Of a stretch of DNA of 64,000 nucleotides, positions 1 to 12,850 are shown one piece after another. Under the pieces are notes generated by a model. It worked only from the letters and a program-made list of their open reading frames with translations. It searched no databases and was not told where the DNA came from. Source of the stretch: Luzula sylvatica (Eukaryota; Streptophyta; Magnoliopsida; Poales; Juncaceae); the NCBI GenBank assembly GCA_946800325.1, contig OX326956.1, positions 12,007,167 through 12,071,166 of the forward strand. Direction: 5' to 3'. The first letter of the stretch is position 1, and the number at the start of each line of letters is the position of its first letter. Made by a program: the position numbers and the translations under genes.

Positions 1-504
1 ACGTGTTTTTAAGATGGTTTGGATCGAATCTTTTAGTACGTAACATTTCACAAAATTGTACAAACACTAACAAAGTTTTCTTTTCGATTCATAGCAATCT
101 TTTTGTGCTTTGAGGAGTTCAAATAACGTGTTTTTAGATCATTTATATCGCATTTTTTACTACATAACTTTTCACCAAATTTTACAAACACTAAGAAAAT
201 TTGTTTTTTGATCCATAACATTCTTTTAAAGCTCTGAGGAGTGAAAAAACCTTTTTTGAAATGATTTGGATCGAATCTTTCACTACGTAACATTTTACAA
301 AATTGTATAAACACTAAGAAAGTTTTCTTTTCGATTCATAGCAATCTTTGTATGCTTTGGGAAGTTCAAATACCGTGTTTTTAGATCATTTGTATCGTAT
401 CTTTTACTACGTAACTTTTCACCAAATTTTATGAATACTAAGATCGTTTGTTTTTCGATTCATAACAATCAGTTAACGCTTCGAGGAGACCAAATAACGT
501 GTTT

Positions 505-3239
505 TTCAGATGGTTTGGATCGAATGTTTTAGTACGTAACATTTCATAAAATTGTACAAACACTAACAAAAACACTAACAAAGTTTTGTTTTCGATTCAT
601 ATCAATCTTTTTACGCTTTGATGAGTTGAAATAACGTGTTTTTAGATCATTTGTATCGTAATTTTTATTACATAACGTTTCACCAAATTTTACAAACACT
701 AAGAAAATTTGTTTTTGGATCCATTCTTTTAAAGCTCTGAGGAGTGCAAATAACCTTTTTTGGGATGATTTGGATCGAATCTTTCACTACGTAACATTTC
801 ACAAAATTGTACAAACACTAAGAAAGTTTTCTTTTCGATTCATAGCAATCTATTTACGCTCTGAGAAGTTCAAATAATGTGTTTTTAGATCATTTGTATC
901 GCATTTTTTACTACATAACTTTTCACCAAATTTTACAGACACTAAGAAAATTTGTATTTCGATCCATAACATTCTTTTAAAGCTCCGAGGGGTGCAAATA
1001 GCCTTTTTTGAGATGATTTGGATCGAATGTTTCACTATGTTATATTTCACAAAATTGTACAAACACTAAGAAAGTTTTCTTTTCGATTCATAGCAATCTT
1101 TGTATGCTTTGGGAAGTTCCAGTAACGTGTTTTTAGATCATTTGTATCGTATCTTTTATAACATAACTTTTCACCAAATTTTATGAACACTAAGATCATT
1201 TGTTTTTAGATTCAAAATATTCTTTCAACGCTCTGAGGAGACCAAATGACGTGTTTTTAAGATGGTTTGGATCGAATCTTTTAGTACGTAATATTTCACA
1301 AAATTGTACAAACACTAATAAAGTTTTCTTTTCGATTCATAGCAATCTTTTTACGCTTTGAGGAGTTCAAATAACGTGTTTTTAGATCATTTGTATCGTA
1401 TTTTCTACTACATAACTTTTCACCAAATTTTACAAACAATAATAAAATTTGTTTTTTGATCCATAACAATCTTTTAATGCTCTGAGGAGTGCAAATAACC
1501 TTTTTTTAGATGATTTGGATCGAATCTTTCACTACGTAACCTTTCACAAAATCGTACAAACACTAAGAGAGTTTTGTTTTCGATTCATAGCAATCTTTTT
1601 ATGTTTTGGGAAGTTCAAATAACTTGATTTTAGATCATTTGTATCGTATATTTTACAACATAACTTTTCACAAAATTTTTTGAAAACTAAGATCGTTTGT
1701 TTTTCGATTCATAAATTTTTTTTGACGCTTTGAGGAGACCAAATAACGTGTCTTTAAGATGGTTTGGATCGAATCTTTTAGTACGTAACAATTCACAAAA
1801 TTGTACAAACACTAACAAAGTTGTCTTTTCGATTCATAGCAAACTTTTTACGCTTTGAGGAGTTCATATAACTTGTGTTTAGATCATTTATATCGTATTT
1901 TTTTACTACATAACGTTTCACCAAATTTTACAAACACTAAGAAAATTAGTTTTTTCATCCATAACATTCTTTTAAAGCTCTGAGGAGTGCGAATAACCTT
2001 TTTTCAGATGATTTGGATCGAATCTTTCAGTACGTAACATTTCACAAAATTCGACAAACACTAAGAAAGTTTTCTTTTCGATTCATAGCAATCTTTTTAC
2101 GCTTTGAGGAGTTCAAATAACGTGTTTTTAGATCATTTGTGTCGTATTTTCTACTACATAACTTTTCACCAAATTTAACAAACACTAAGAAAATTTATTT
2201 TTCGATCAATAACATTCTTTTAATGCTCTGAGGAGTGCAAATAACCGGTTTTGAGATGATTTGGATCGAATCTTTCACTACGTAACATTTCAGAAAATTG
2301 TTCAAACACTAAGAAAGTTTTCGTTTCGATTCATAGCAATCTTTGTATGCTTTGGGAAGTTCAAATAACTTTTTTTAGATCATTTGTATTGTATCTTTTA
2401 CTACATAACTTTTCACCAAATTTTATGGACACTAAGATCATATGTTTTTCGTTCATAATAATCTTTCAACGCTTTGAGGAGACAAATAACATGTTTTTAA
2501 GATGGATTGGATCTAATCTTTTAGTACGTAATTATTCACAAAATTGTACAAACACTAACAAAGTTGTCTTTTCGATTCATAGCAATCTTTTCACGCTTTG
2601 GGGAGTTCAAATAACGTGTGTTTAAATCATTTATATCTTCTTTTTTACTACATAATGTTTCACCAAATTTTAGAAACACTTAGAAAATTTGTTTTTTGAT
2701 CCATAACATTCTTTTAAAGCTCTGAGAAGTGCAAATAACCTTTTTTGAGATGATTTGGATCGAATCTTTTACTACGTAACATTTCACAAAATTGTACAAA
2801 CACTAAGAGAGTTTTCTTTTCGATTCATAGCAATCTTTTTACGCTTTGAGGAAGTTCTAGTAACGTGTTTTTAGATCATTTGTATCGTATTTTTTACTAC
2901 ATATCTTTAAACCAAATTTTACAAACACTAAGAAAATTTGTTTTTCGATCCATAACATTCTTTTAAAGCTTTGAGGAGTGCAAATAACCTCTTTTGAGAT
3001 GATTTGGATCGAATCTTTCACTACGTAACATTTCACAAAATTGTAAAAACACTAAGAAAGTATTCTTTTCGATTCATAGCAATCTTGGTATGCATTGGGA
3101 AGTTCAAATAACGTGTTTTAGATAATTTGTATCGTATGTTTTACTACATAACTTTTCACCAACTTTTATGAACACTAAGATCGTTTGTTTTTCGATTCGT
3201 AATAATCTTTTAGCGCTTTGAGGAGACCAAATAATGTGT
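505..3239 (+). repeat. Satellite 1 block with hexamer (ABCBCD) and tetramer (ABCD) higher-order units
   Basis: Subtypes read in order give A (~505) B C B C D, then A (~1257) B C D, A (~1752) B C B C D, and A (~2495) B C B C D, ending where the next A starts near 3240. Distances between successive A monomers are about 752, 495, 743 and 745 bases, matching six, four, six and six monomers. The hexamer is the tetramer with an extra B-C dimer inside. Subtypes were assigned by eye from the diagnostic motifs; boundaries are good to about 10 bases. Confidence 0.85.
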
Positions 3240-6146
3240 TTTTAAGATGGTTTGAATCGAATCTTTTAGTATGTAACATTTCACAAAATTGTACAAACAC
3301 TAACAAAGTTTTCTTTTCGATTTTTAGCAATTTTTTTTCCCTTTGAGGAGTTCAAATAACTAGTTTTTACATAATTTATATCGTATTTTTTACTAGATGA
3401 CGTTTCACCAAATTTTACAAACACTAAGAAAATTTATTTTTTGATCCATAACATTCTTTTAAATCTCTGAGGATTGCAAATAACCTCTTTTGAGATGATT
3501 TTGATCGAATCTTTCACTACGTAACACTTCACAAAATTGTACAAACACTAAGAAAGTATTCTTTTCGATTCATAACAATCTTTGGATGCTTTGGGAAGGT
3601 CAAATAACGTGTTTCTAGATCATTTGTATCGTATTTTTTACTACATAACTTTTCAGCAAATTTTATGAACACAAAAATCGATCGTTTTTCGATTCATAAT
3701 AATCTTTTAACGCTTTGAGTCGACCAAATAACGTGTTTTTATTATGGTTTGGATCGAATCTATTAGTATGTAACATTTCACAAAATTGTACAAACACTAA
3801 CAAAGTTTTCTTTTCGATTCATAGCAATCTTTTTACGCTTTGAGGTGTTCAAATAATGTGTTTTTAGATCATTTGTATCGCATTTTTTACTACATAACTT
3901 TTCACCAAATTTTACAAACACTAAGAAAATTTGTTTTTCGATCCATAACATTCTTTTAAAGCTCCGAGGAGTGCATATAGCCTTTGTTGAGATGATTTGG
4001 ATCGAATGTTTCACTACGTTACATTTCACAAAATTGTACAAACACTAAGAAAGTTTTCTTTTCGATTCATAGCAATCTTTGTATGCTTTGGGAAGTTCAA
4101 ATAACGTGTTTTTAGATCATTTGTATCGTATCTTTTATTGCATAACGTTTCACCAAATTTTATGAACACTGAGATCGTTTGTTTTTTTGATTCAAAATAA
4201 TCTTTTAACGCTCTGAGGAGACCAAATAACGTGTTTTTAAGATGGTTTGGATCGAATCTTTTTACGCTTTGAGGAGTTCAAATAACGTGTTTTTAGATCA
4301 TTTGTATCGTATTTTCTACTACATAACATTTCACCAAATTTTACAAACAATAAGAAAATTTGTTTTTCGACCCATAACAATCTTTTAATGCCCTGACGAG
4401 TGCAAATAACCTGTTTTGAGATGATTTGGATGGAATCTTTCAGTACGTAATATTTCACAAAATTGTACAAACACTAAGAAAGTTTTGTTTTCGATTCATA
4501 GCAATCTTTTTATGCTTTGAGAAGTTCAAATAACGTGTTTTTAGATCATTTGTACCGTATCTTTTACTATATAACTTTACACAAAATTATATGGAGGCTA
4601 AGATCGTTTGTTTTTCGATTCATAATAATCTTTTGACGCTTTCAGAAGACCAAATAATGTGTTTTTAAGATGGTTTGGATCGAATCTTTTAGTACGTAAC
4701 ATTTCCAAAAATTGAACATACCACTAACAAAGTTTTCTTTTCGATTCATAGCAATCTTTTTACGCTTTGAGGAGTTGAAATAACGTTTTTTGAGATCATT
4801 TGTATCGTATTTTTTTCTACATAACTTTTCACCAAATTTTACAAACACTAAGAAAATTTATTTTTCGATCCATTACATTCTTTTAATGCTCTGAGGAGTG
4901 CAAATAACCGTTTTTGTGATGGTTTGAATCGAATCTTTCACTACGTAACATTTCAGAAAATTGTTCCAACACTAAGAAAGTTTTCGTTCGATTCATAGCA
5001 ATCTTTGTATGCTTTGGGAATTTAAAATGACTTGTTTTTAGATCGTTTGTATTGTATCTTTTACTACATAACTTTTCACCAAATTTTATGGACACTAAGA
5101 TCATTTGTTTTTCGTTTATAATAATCTTTTAACGCTTCGAGGAGACCAAATAACATGTTTTTAAGATGTTTTGGATCGAATCTTTTAGTACGTAATTTTT
5201 CACATAATTATACAAACACTAACAAAGTTGTCTTTTCGATTCATAGCAATCTTTTTACGCTTTGAGGAGTTCATATAACTTGTGTTTAGATCACTTATAT
5301 CGTATTTTTTACTACATAACGTTTCACCAAATTTTACAAACACTAAGAAAATTTGTTTTTTCATCCATAACATTCTTTTAAAGCTCTGAGGAGTGCAAAT
5401 AACCTTTTTTCAGATGATTAGGATCGAATCTTTCAGTACGTAACATTTCACAAAATTGGACAAACACTAAGAAAATTTTCTTTTCGATTCATAGCAATCT
5501 TTTTACGCTTTGAGGAAGTTCCAGTAACGTGTTTTTAGATCATTTGTATTGTATCTTTTATTACATAACTTTTCATCAAATTTTATGAACACTAAGATCG
5601 TTTGTTTTTTTATTCAAAATAATGTTTTAACGCTCTGCGGAGACCAAATAACGTGTTTTTAAGATGGTTTGGATCGAATCTTTTAGTACGTAATATTTCA
5701 AAAAATTGTACATAACACTAACAAAGTTTTCTTTTCGATTCATAGCAATCTTTTTACGCTTTGAAGAGTTCAAATAACGTGTTTTTAGATCATTTGTATC
5801 GTATTTTTTACTACATAACTTTTCACCAAATTTTACAAACACTAAGAAAATTTATTTTTCGATCAATAACTTTCTTTTAATGCTCTGAGGAGTGCAAATA
5901 ACCGTTTTTGGGATGATTTGGATCGAATCTTTCACTACGTAACATTTCAGAAAATTGTTCAAACACTAAGAAAGTTTTCCTTTCGATTCATAGCAATCTT
6001 TGTATGTTTTGGGAGGTTCAAATAACTTGTTTTTAGATCATTTGTATTGTATCTTTTACTACATAACGTTTCACCAAATTTTATGGACATTAAGATCATT
6101 TGTTTTACGTTCATAATAATCTTTTAATGCTTTGAGGAGACCAAAC
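3240..6146 (+). repeat. Satellite 1 block of consecutive ABCD tetramers
   Basis: A-type monomers start near 3240, 3735, 4235, 4658, 5157, 5652 and 6147, a spacing of about 495 bases throughout. The one short interval (4235 to 4658) contains an A monomer cut from 124 to 55 bases. This is the most regular stretch of satellite 1: six uninterrupted tetramers with subtype order A-B-C-D. Subtypes at the same position in successive tetramers resemble each other more than adjacent monomers do, the usual sign of a homogenised higher-order repeat. Confidence 0.85.
4229..4283 (+). repeat. Truncated 55-bp satellite 1 A monomer
   Basis: This A monomer runs gtttttaagatggtttgg, then atcgaatctttttacgcttt, so it lacks about 69 bases. 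A complete A monomer carries aatctttt twice, about 69 bases apart (after ggatcg and after atagc). The loss is exactly the segment from one copy to the other, as expected for slippage or single-strand annealing between short direct repeats. Confidence 0.85.
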
Positions 6147-9100
6147 AACGTGTTTTTAAGATGGTTTGGATCGAATCTTTTAGTACGTAATTTTTCACAA
6201 AATTGTACAAACATTAACAAAGTTGTCTTTTCGATTCACATAACGTGTTTTTAAATCATTTATATTGTCTTTTTTACTACATAACGTTTCACCAAATTTT
6301 ACCAACACTTAGAATTTTTTTTTTTATCCATAACATTCTTTTAAAGCTCCGAGGAGTTCGAATAACCTTTTTTTGAGATGATTTCGATCGAATCTTTCAC
6401 TACATAACATTTCACAAAATTGTACAAACACTAAGAGAGTTTTCTTTTCGATTCATAGTAATCTTTTTACGCTTTGAGGAGTTCAAATAACGTGTTTTTA
6501 GATCATTTGTATCGTAATTTTTACGACATAACTTTTCTCCAAATTTTACAAACACTAAGAAAATTTGTTTTTCGATCCATAACATTCTGTTAAAGCTCTG
6601 AGGAGTGCAAATAACCTTTTTTGAGATTATTTGGATCGAATCTTTCACTACGTAACATTTTACAAATTTGTACAAACACTAATAAAGTTTTCTTTTCGAT
6701 TCATATCAATCTTTGTATGCTTTGGATAGTTCAAATAACATGTTTTTAGATCATTTGTATCGTATTTTTTACTACATAACTTTTCAACAAATATTATGAA
6801 CACTAAAATCGTTTGTTTTTCGATTCATAATAATCTTTTAACGCTTTGAGGAGACCTAATAACGTGTTTTTAGATCATTTATATCGTTTGTTTACTTCAT
6901 AATGTTTCACCAAATTTTACAAACACTAAGAAAATTTGTTTTTGGATCATAACATTCTTTTAAAGCTCTGAGGAGTGCAAATAACCTCTTTTTGATATGA
7001 TTTGGATAGAACCTTTCACTACGTAACATTTCACAAAATTGTACAAACACTAAGAAATTTTTCTTTTCGATTCATATCAATCTTTTTAAGCTTTGAGGAG
7101 TTCAAATAACATGCTTTTAGATCATTTGTATCGTATTTTTTACTACATAACTTTTCACCAAGTCTAACAAACACTAAGAAAATTTGATTTTCGATTCATA
7201 ACATTCTTTCAAAGCTCTGAGGAGTCCAAATAACGTGTTTTGAGATGATTTGGATCGAATCTTTTAGTACGTAACATTTCACAAAATTGTACAAACACTA
7301 ACAAAGTTTTCTTTTCGATTCATAGCAATCTTTTTAGGCTTTGAGGAGTTCAAATAACGTGTTTTTAGATCATTTGTATCGTATTTTCTACTACATAACA
7401 TTTCACCAAATTTTACAAACAATTAGAAAATTTGTTTTTCGACCCATAACAATATTTTATTGCCCCGAGGAGTGCAAATAACCTTTTTTGAGATGATTTG
7501 GATCGAATCTTTCACTACGTAACCTTTCATAAAATTGTACAAACACTAAGAAAGTTTTGTTTTCGATTCATAGCAATCTTTTTATGCTTTGAGAAGTTCA
7601 AATAACGTGTTTTTTGATCATTTGTACCGTATCTGTTACTATATAACTTTTGACAAAATTTTATGAACGCTAAGATCGTTTGTTTTTCGATTCATAATAA
7701 TCTTTTAACGCTTTGAGGAGACCAAATAACATGTTTTTAAGATGGTTTGGATCGAATCTTTTAGTACGAAAGTTTTCACAAAATTGTGCAAACACTAAAA
7801 AAGTTGTCTTTTCGATTCATAGAAATCTTTTTACGCTTTGAGGAGTTCATATAACTTGTGATTGGATCATTTATATCGTATTTTTTACTACATAACGTTT
7901 CACCAAATTTTACAAACACTAAGAAAATTTGTTTTTTCATCCATAACATTCTTTTAAAGCTCTGAGGAGTGCAAATAACCTTTTTTCAGATGATTTGGAT
8001 CGAATCATTCACTACGTAACATTTCACAAAATTGTACAAACACTAAGAAAATTTTCTTTTCGATTCATAGCAATCTTTTTACGCTTTGAGGAATTCAAAT
8101 AACGTGTTTTTAGATCAGTTGTATCGGATTTTTTACTACATAACTTTTCAACAAATTCTACTAACACTAAGAAATTTTATTTTTCGATTCATAACAATCT
8201 TTTAAAACTCTGAAGAGTCGAAATAACGTGTTTTGAGAGATTTGGATCGAACCTTTCAGTACGTAACTTTTCACCAAATTGTACAAACACTAAGAAAGTT
8301 TTCTTGTCGATTAATAGCAATCTTTGTATGCTTTGGGAAGTTCAAATAACGTCTTTTTAGATCATTTGCATCGTATCTGTCACTACATATCTTTTCACCA
8401 AATTTTATGAACACTAAGATCGTTTGTTTTTCGATTCATAATAATCTTTTAGCGCTTTGAGGGGACCAAATAATGTGTTTTTGAAATGGTTTGAATCGAA
8501 TATTTTATTATGTAATATTTCACAAAATTGTACAAACACAAACAAAGTTTTCTTTTCGATTCATATCAATCTTTTTATGCTTTGAGAAGTTCAAATAACG
8601 TGTTTTTAGATCATTTGTACCGTATCTTTTACTATATAACTTTTCACAAAATTTTATGAACGCTAAGATCGTTTGTTTTTCGATTCATAATAATCTTTTA
8701 ACGCTTTGAGGAGACCAAATAACGTGTTTTTAAGATGGTTTCGATCGAATCTTTTAGTACGTAACATTTCACAAAATTGTACTAACACTAAAAAAGTTTT
8801 CTTTTCGATTCATAGCAATCTTGTTATGCTTTGAGGAGTTCAAATTACGTGTTTTTAGATCATTTGTATCGTATTTTTTACTACATGACTTTTCAACAAA
8901 TATTATGAACACTAAAATCGTTTGTTTTTCGATTCATAATAATCTTTTAACGCTTTGAGGAGACCAAATAACGTGTTTTTAAGATGGTTTGGATCGAATC
9001 TTTTAGTACGTAACATTTCACAAAATTGTACAAACACTAACAAAGTTTTTTTTTCGATTCATAGCTATCTTTTTATGCTTTGAGAACTTCAAATAATGTG

Positions 9101-9340
9101 TTTTTAGATCATTTGTATCTTATTTTTTACTACAAAACTTTTCACCAAATTTACAAACACTAAGAAAATTTGCTTTTCGATCCATAACATTCTTTTAATG
9201 CTCTAAGGAGTGCAATTACCCTTTTTTGAGATGATTTGGATCGAATCTTTCACTACGTAACATTTCACAAAATTGTACAGACACTAAGAAAGTTTTCTTT
9301 TCGATTCATAGCAATCATTGTATGCTTTGGGAAGTTCAAA
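6147..9340 (+). repeat. Satellite 1 block with disordered subtype order and hybrid monomers
   Basis: The ABCD order breaks here. A D unit is followed directly by B near 6865 with no A between. The monomer near 7235 begins like C (gagatgatttggatcg) but continues like A (cttttagtacg). Near 8475-8850 the order is A, D, A. The monomer near 8848 starts as B (cgtattttttactac) and ends as D (attatgaacactaaaatcg). The hybrids point to unequal exchange or conversion between subtypes. After about 9345 the order returns mostly to ABCD up to the satellite 2 junction. Confidence 0.7.
6220..6250 (+). repeat. Satellite 1 A monomer with internal deletion
   Basis: The sequence passes from cttttcgattca straight into cataacgtgtttttaaatc, skipping the usual tagcaatctttttacgc and gaggagtt segment of roughly 35 bases. 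Full-length relatives have ttcata at both ends of the missing piece (cgattcatagc and gttcatataac), so this is another deletion between short direct repeats. Confidence 0.75.
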
Positions 9341-12300
9341 TTACTTGTTTTTAGATCATGTGTATCGTATCTTTTACTATATAACTTTTCACCAAATTTA
9401 TGAACACTAAGATCGTTTGTTTTTCGATTCATAATAATCTTTTAACGCTTTGAGGAGACCAAATAACGTGTTTTTAAGATGGTATGGATCGAATCTTTAA
9501 GTACGTAACATTTAAAAAAATTGTACATAACACTAACAAAGTTTTCTTTTCGATTCATAGCAATCTTTTTACGCTTTGAGGAGTTCAAATAACGTGTTTT
9601 TAGATCATTTGTATCGTATTTTTTACTACATAATTTTTCACCAAATTTTACAAACACTAAGAAAATTTATTTTCGATCCATAACATTCTTTAAATGCTCT
9701 GAGGATTGCAAATAACCATTTTTGAGATGATTTGGATCGATTCTTTCACTACGTTACATTTCAGAAAGTTTTCGTTTCTATTCATAGCAATCTTTGTATT
9801 CTTTGGGAAGTTCAAATGACTTGTTTTTAGGTCATTTGTATTGTATCTTTTACTACATAACTTTTCACCAAATTTTATGGACACTAAGATCATTTGTTTT
9901 TCGTTTATAATAATCTTTTAAGGCTTTGAGGAGACCAAATAACATGTTTTTAAGATGGTTTGGATCGAATCTTTTAGTACGAAATTTTTCACAAAATTGT
10001 ACAAACACTAACAAAGTTGTCTTTTCGATTCATAGCAATCTTTTTACGCATTGGAGAGTTCAAATAACATGTTTTTAGATCATTTATATCGTCTTTTTTA
10101 CTACATAACGTTTCACCAAATTTTACAAACACTTGGAAAATTTGTTTTTTGATCCATAACATTCTTTTAAAGCTCTGAGGAGTGCAAATAACCTTTTTTG
10201 AGATGATTTGGATCGAATCTTTCACTACGTAACATTTCACAAAATTGTACAAACACTAAGAAAGTTTTGTTTTCGATTCGTAGCAATCTTTTTATGCTTT
10301 GGGAAGTCCAAATAACTTGTTTTTAGATCATTTGTATCTCATTTTTTACTACATAACTTTTCACCAAATTTTATGGACACTAAGATCATTTATTTTTCGT
10401 TCATAATAATCTTTTAACGCTTTGAGGAGACCAAATAACATGTTTTTAAGATGGTTTGGATCTAATCTTTTAGTACGTAATTTTTCACAACATTGTACAA
10501 TCACTAACAAAGTTGTCTTTTCGATTCTTAGCAATCTTTTCATGCTTTGGGGAGTTCAAATAACGTGTTTTTAGATCATTTATATCATCTTTTTTTCTAC
10601 ATAACGTTTCACCAAATTTTACAAACACTTAGAAAATTTGTTTTTTGATCCATAACATTCTTTTAATGCTCTGATGAGTGCAAATAACCTTTTTTGAGAT
10701 GATTTGGATCGAATCTTGCACTACGTAACATTTGACAAAATTGTACAAACACTAAGAGAGTTTTCTTTTCGATTCATAGCAATCTTTTTACGCTTTGAGG
10801 AGTTCAAATAACGTGTTTTTAGATCATTTGTATCGTATTTTTTACGACATAACTTTTCTCCAAATTTTACAAACACTAAGAAAATTTGTTTTTTGATCCA
10901 TACCATTCTTTTAAAGCTCTGAGGAGTGCAAATAACCTTTTTTGAGAATATTTGGATCGAACCTATCACTACGTAACATTTCACAAATTTGTACAAACAC
11001 TAATAAAGTTTTCTTTTCGATTCATAGCAATCTTTGTATGCTTTGGATAGTTCGAATAACGTGTTTTTAGATCATTTGTATCGTATTTTTTACTACATAA
11101 CTTTTCAACAAATATTATGAACACTAAAATCGTTTGTTTTTCGATTCATAATAATCCTTTAACGCTTTGAGGAGACCAAATAACGTGTTTTTAAGATGGT
11201 TTGGATCGAATCTTTTATTACGTAGCATTTCACAAAATTATACGAACACTAACTAAGTTTTCTTTTCGATTCATAGCAATCTTTTTACGCTTTGAGGAGT
11301 TCAAATAACGTGTTTTTAGATCATTTGTATCGTATCTTTTACTACATATCTTTTCACCAAATTTTATGAACACTAAGATCATTTGTTTTACGATTCATAA
11401 TAATATTTTAGTGCTTTGAGGAGACCAAATAATGTGTTTTTAAGATGGTTTGAATCGAATCTTTTAGTACTTAACATTTCACAAAATTGTACAAACACAA
11501 AAAAAGTTATCTTTTCATTCATAGCAATCTTTTTATGCTTTGAGGAGTTCAAATAACGTGTTTTTAGATCATTTGTATCGTATTTTTTACTACATAACTT
11601 TTCACCAAATTTTACAAACACTATGAAAATTAGTTTTTCGATCCATAACATTCTTTTAAAGATTTGAGGAGTGCAAATAACCTCTTTTGAGATGATTTGG
11701 ATTGAATATTTCACTACGTAACATTTCACAAAATTGTACAAACACTAAGAAAGTAATCTTTTCGATTCATAGCAATCTTTGTATGCTTTGGGAAGTTCAA
11801 ATAACGTGTTTTTAGATCATTTGTATCGTAGTTTTTACTCCATAACTTTTCAGCAAATTTTATGAACACTAAAATTGTTCGTTTTTCGAATCATAATAAT
11901 CTTTTAACGTTTTGAGGAGACCAAATAACGTGTTTGGTAAGATGGTTTGGATCGAATCTTTTAGTACGTAACATTTCACAAAATTGTACAAATACTAACA
12001 AAGTTTTCTTTTCTATTAAAATCAATCTTTTTACGCTTTGAGGAGTTCAAATAATATTTTTTTAGATCATTTGTATCGCATTTTTTACTACATAACTTTT
12101 CCCCAAATTTGACAAACACTAAGAAAATTTGTTTTTTGATCCATAACATTCTGTTAAAGCTTTGAGGAGTTCAAATAACTTTTTTTGAGATGATTTGGAT
12201 CGAATGTTTCACTACGTTACATTTCACAAAATTGTACAAACACTAAGAAAGTTTTCTTTTCGATTCATACCAATCTTTGTATGCTTTGGAAAGTGCAAAT

Positions 12301-12819
12301 AACGTATTTTTAGATCATTTGTATCGTATCTTTTACAACATAACTTTTCACCAAATTTTATGAACACAAAGATCGTTTGCTTTTCGATTCATAATAATTT
12401 TTTAACGCTCTGAGGAGACCAAATAACCTGTTTTTAAGATGGTTTGGATCGAAACTTTTAGTACGTAACATTTCACAAAATTGTACAAACACAAACAAAG
12501 TTTTCATTTCAATTCATAGCAATCTTTTTACGCTTTGAGGAGTTCAAATAACGTGTTTTTAGATCATTTATATCGTATTTTTTACTTCATAACGTTTCCC
12601 CAAATTTTACAAACACTAAGAATTTGTTTTTCCGATCCATAACATTCTTTTAAAGCTCTAAGGAGTGCAAATAAACTTTTTTGAGATGATTTGGATCGAA
12701 TCTTTCACTACGTAACATTTCACAAAATTGTACAAACACTAAGAAAGTATTCTTTTCGATTCATAGCAATCTTTGTATGCTTTGGGAAGTTCAAATAACG
12801 TGTTTCTAGATCATTTGTA

Positions 12820-12850
12820 TCGTATTTTTTACATTGTATTTTGTAAAAAA
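12820..12850. other. Direct junction between satellite 1 and satellite 2
   Basis: Up to about 12,832 the sequence follows satellite 1 (agatcatttgtatcgtattttttac, identical in order to monomers such as that at 3617-3644). From about 12,833 it follows satellite 2 (gtattttgtaaaaaatgtt, as in the monomers near 13,360 and 20,336). No unique sequence, transposon end or target duplication separates them. Both families have a gtatttt stretch at this point, so the exchange may have used that short homology. The polarity defined by each consensus continues on the same strand, but the two families are not visibly related. Confidence 0.9.

Larger units (their letters stand above)
1..12832 (+). repeat. 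Satellite 1: tandem array of ~124-bp AT-rich monomers
   Basis: Head-to-tail array, all copies in one orientation, running off the left edge of the window. Monomer boundaries can be set at the recurring aaataacgtgttttt / aaataacctttttt motif, which returns every 123-125 bases (for example near 1, 126, 249, 374 and 496), giving about 103 monomers. Four subtypes are seen. A has gatggtttggatcgaatc and ttttagtacg. B has agatcatttgtatcg and ccaaattttacaaacac. C has gatgatttggatcgaatc and ctttcactacg. D has agatcatttgtatcg with ttatgaacactaagatcg. A and C resemble each other, as do B and D, so the 124-bp unit probably first became a 248-bp dimer. Short frames here (60-117 codons on the minus strand) simply span two or three monomers and recur with the repeat, so I do not call them genes. 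No transposon insertion was seen. The family is not one I can name. Confidence 0.96.

Noticed and set aside
48..11741. Minus-strand frames of 60-117 codons with shared peptides such as KFGEKLCSKKYDTNDLKTRY
   Set aside because: The same peptide recurs wherever the same satellite 1 subtypes are adjacent, it spans monomer borders, and it has no domain. It is a by-product of tandem repetition, not a protein family.
1..12832. CENP-B-box-like sites in satellite 1 (ttcgattcatagcaatc)
   Set aside because: Only the ttcg start fits. The essential CGGG end is missing, and a functional CENP-B system of the mammalian type is not expected in plants.
1..12832. Satellite 1 monomer as a 62-bp dimer
   Set aside because: Two aatctttt...acg motifs lie about 69 and 56 bases apart, not evenly, and the rest of the halves do not align convincingly by eye.
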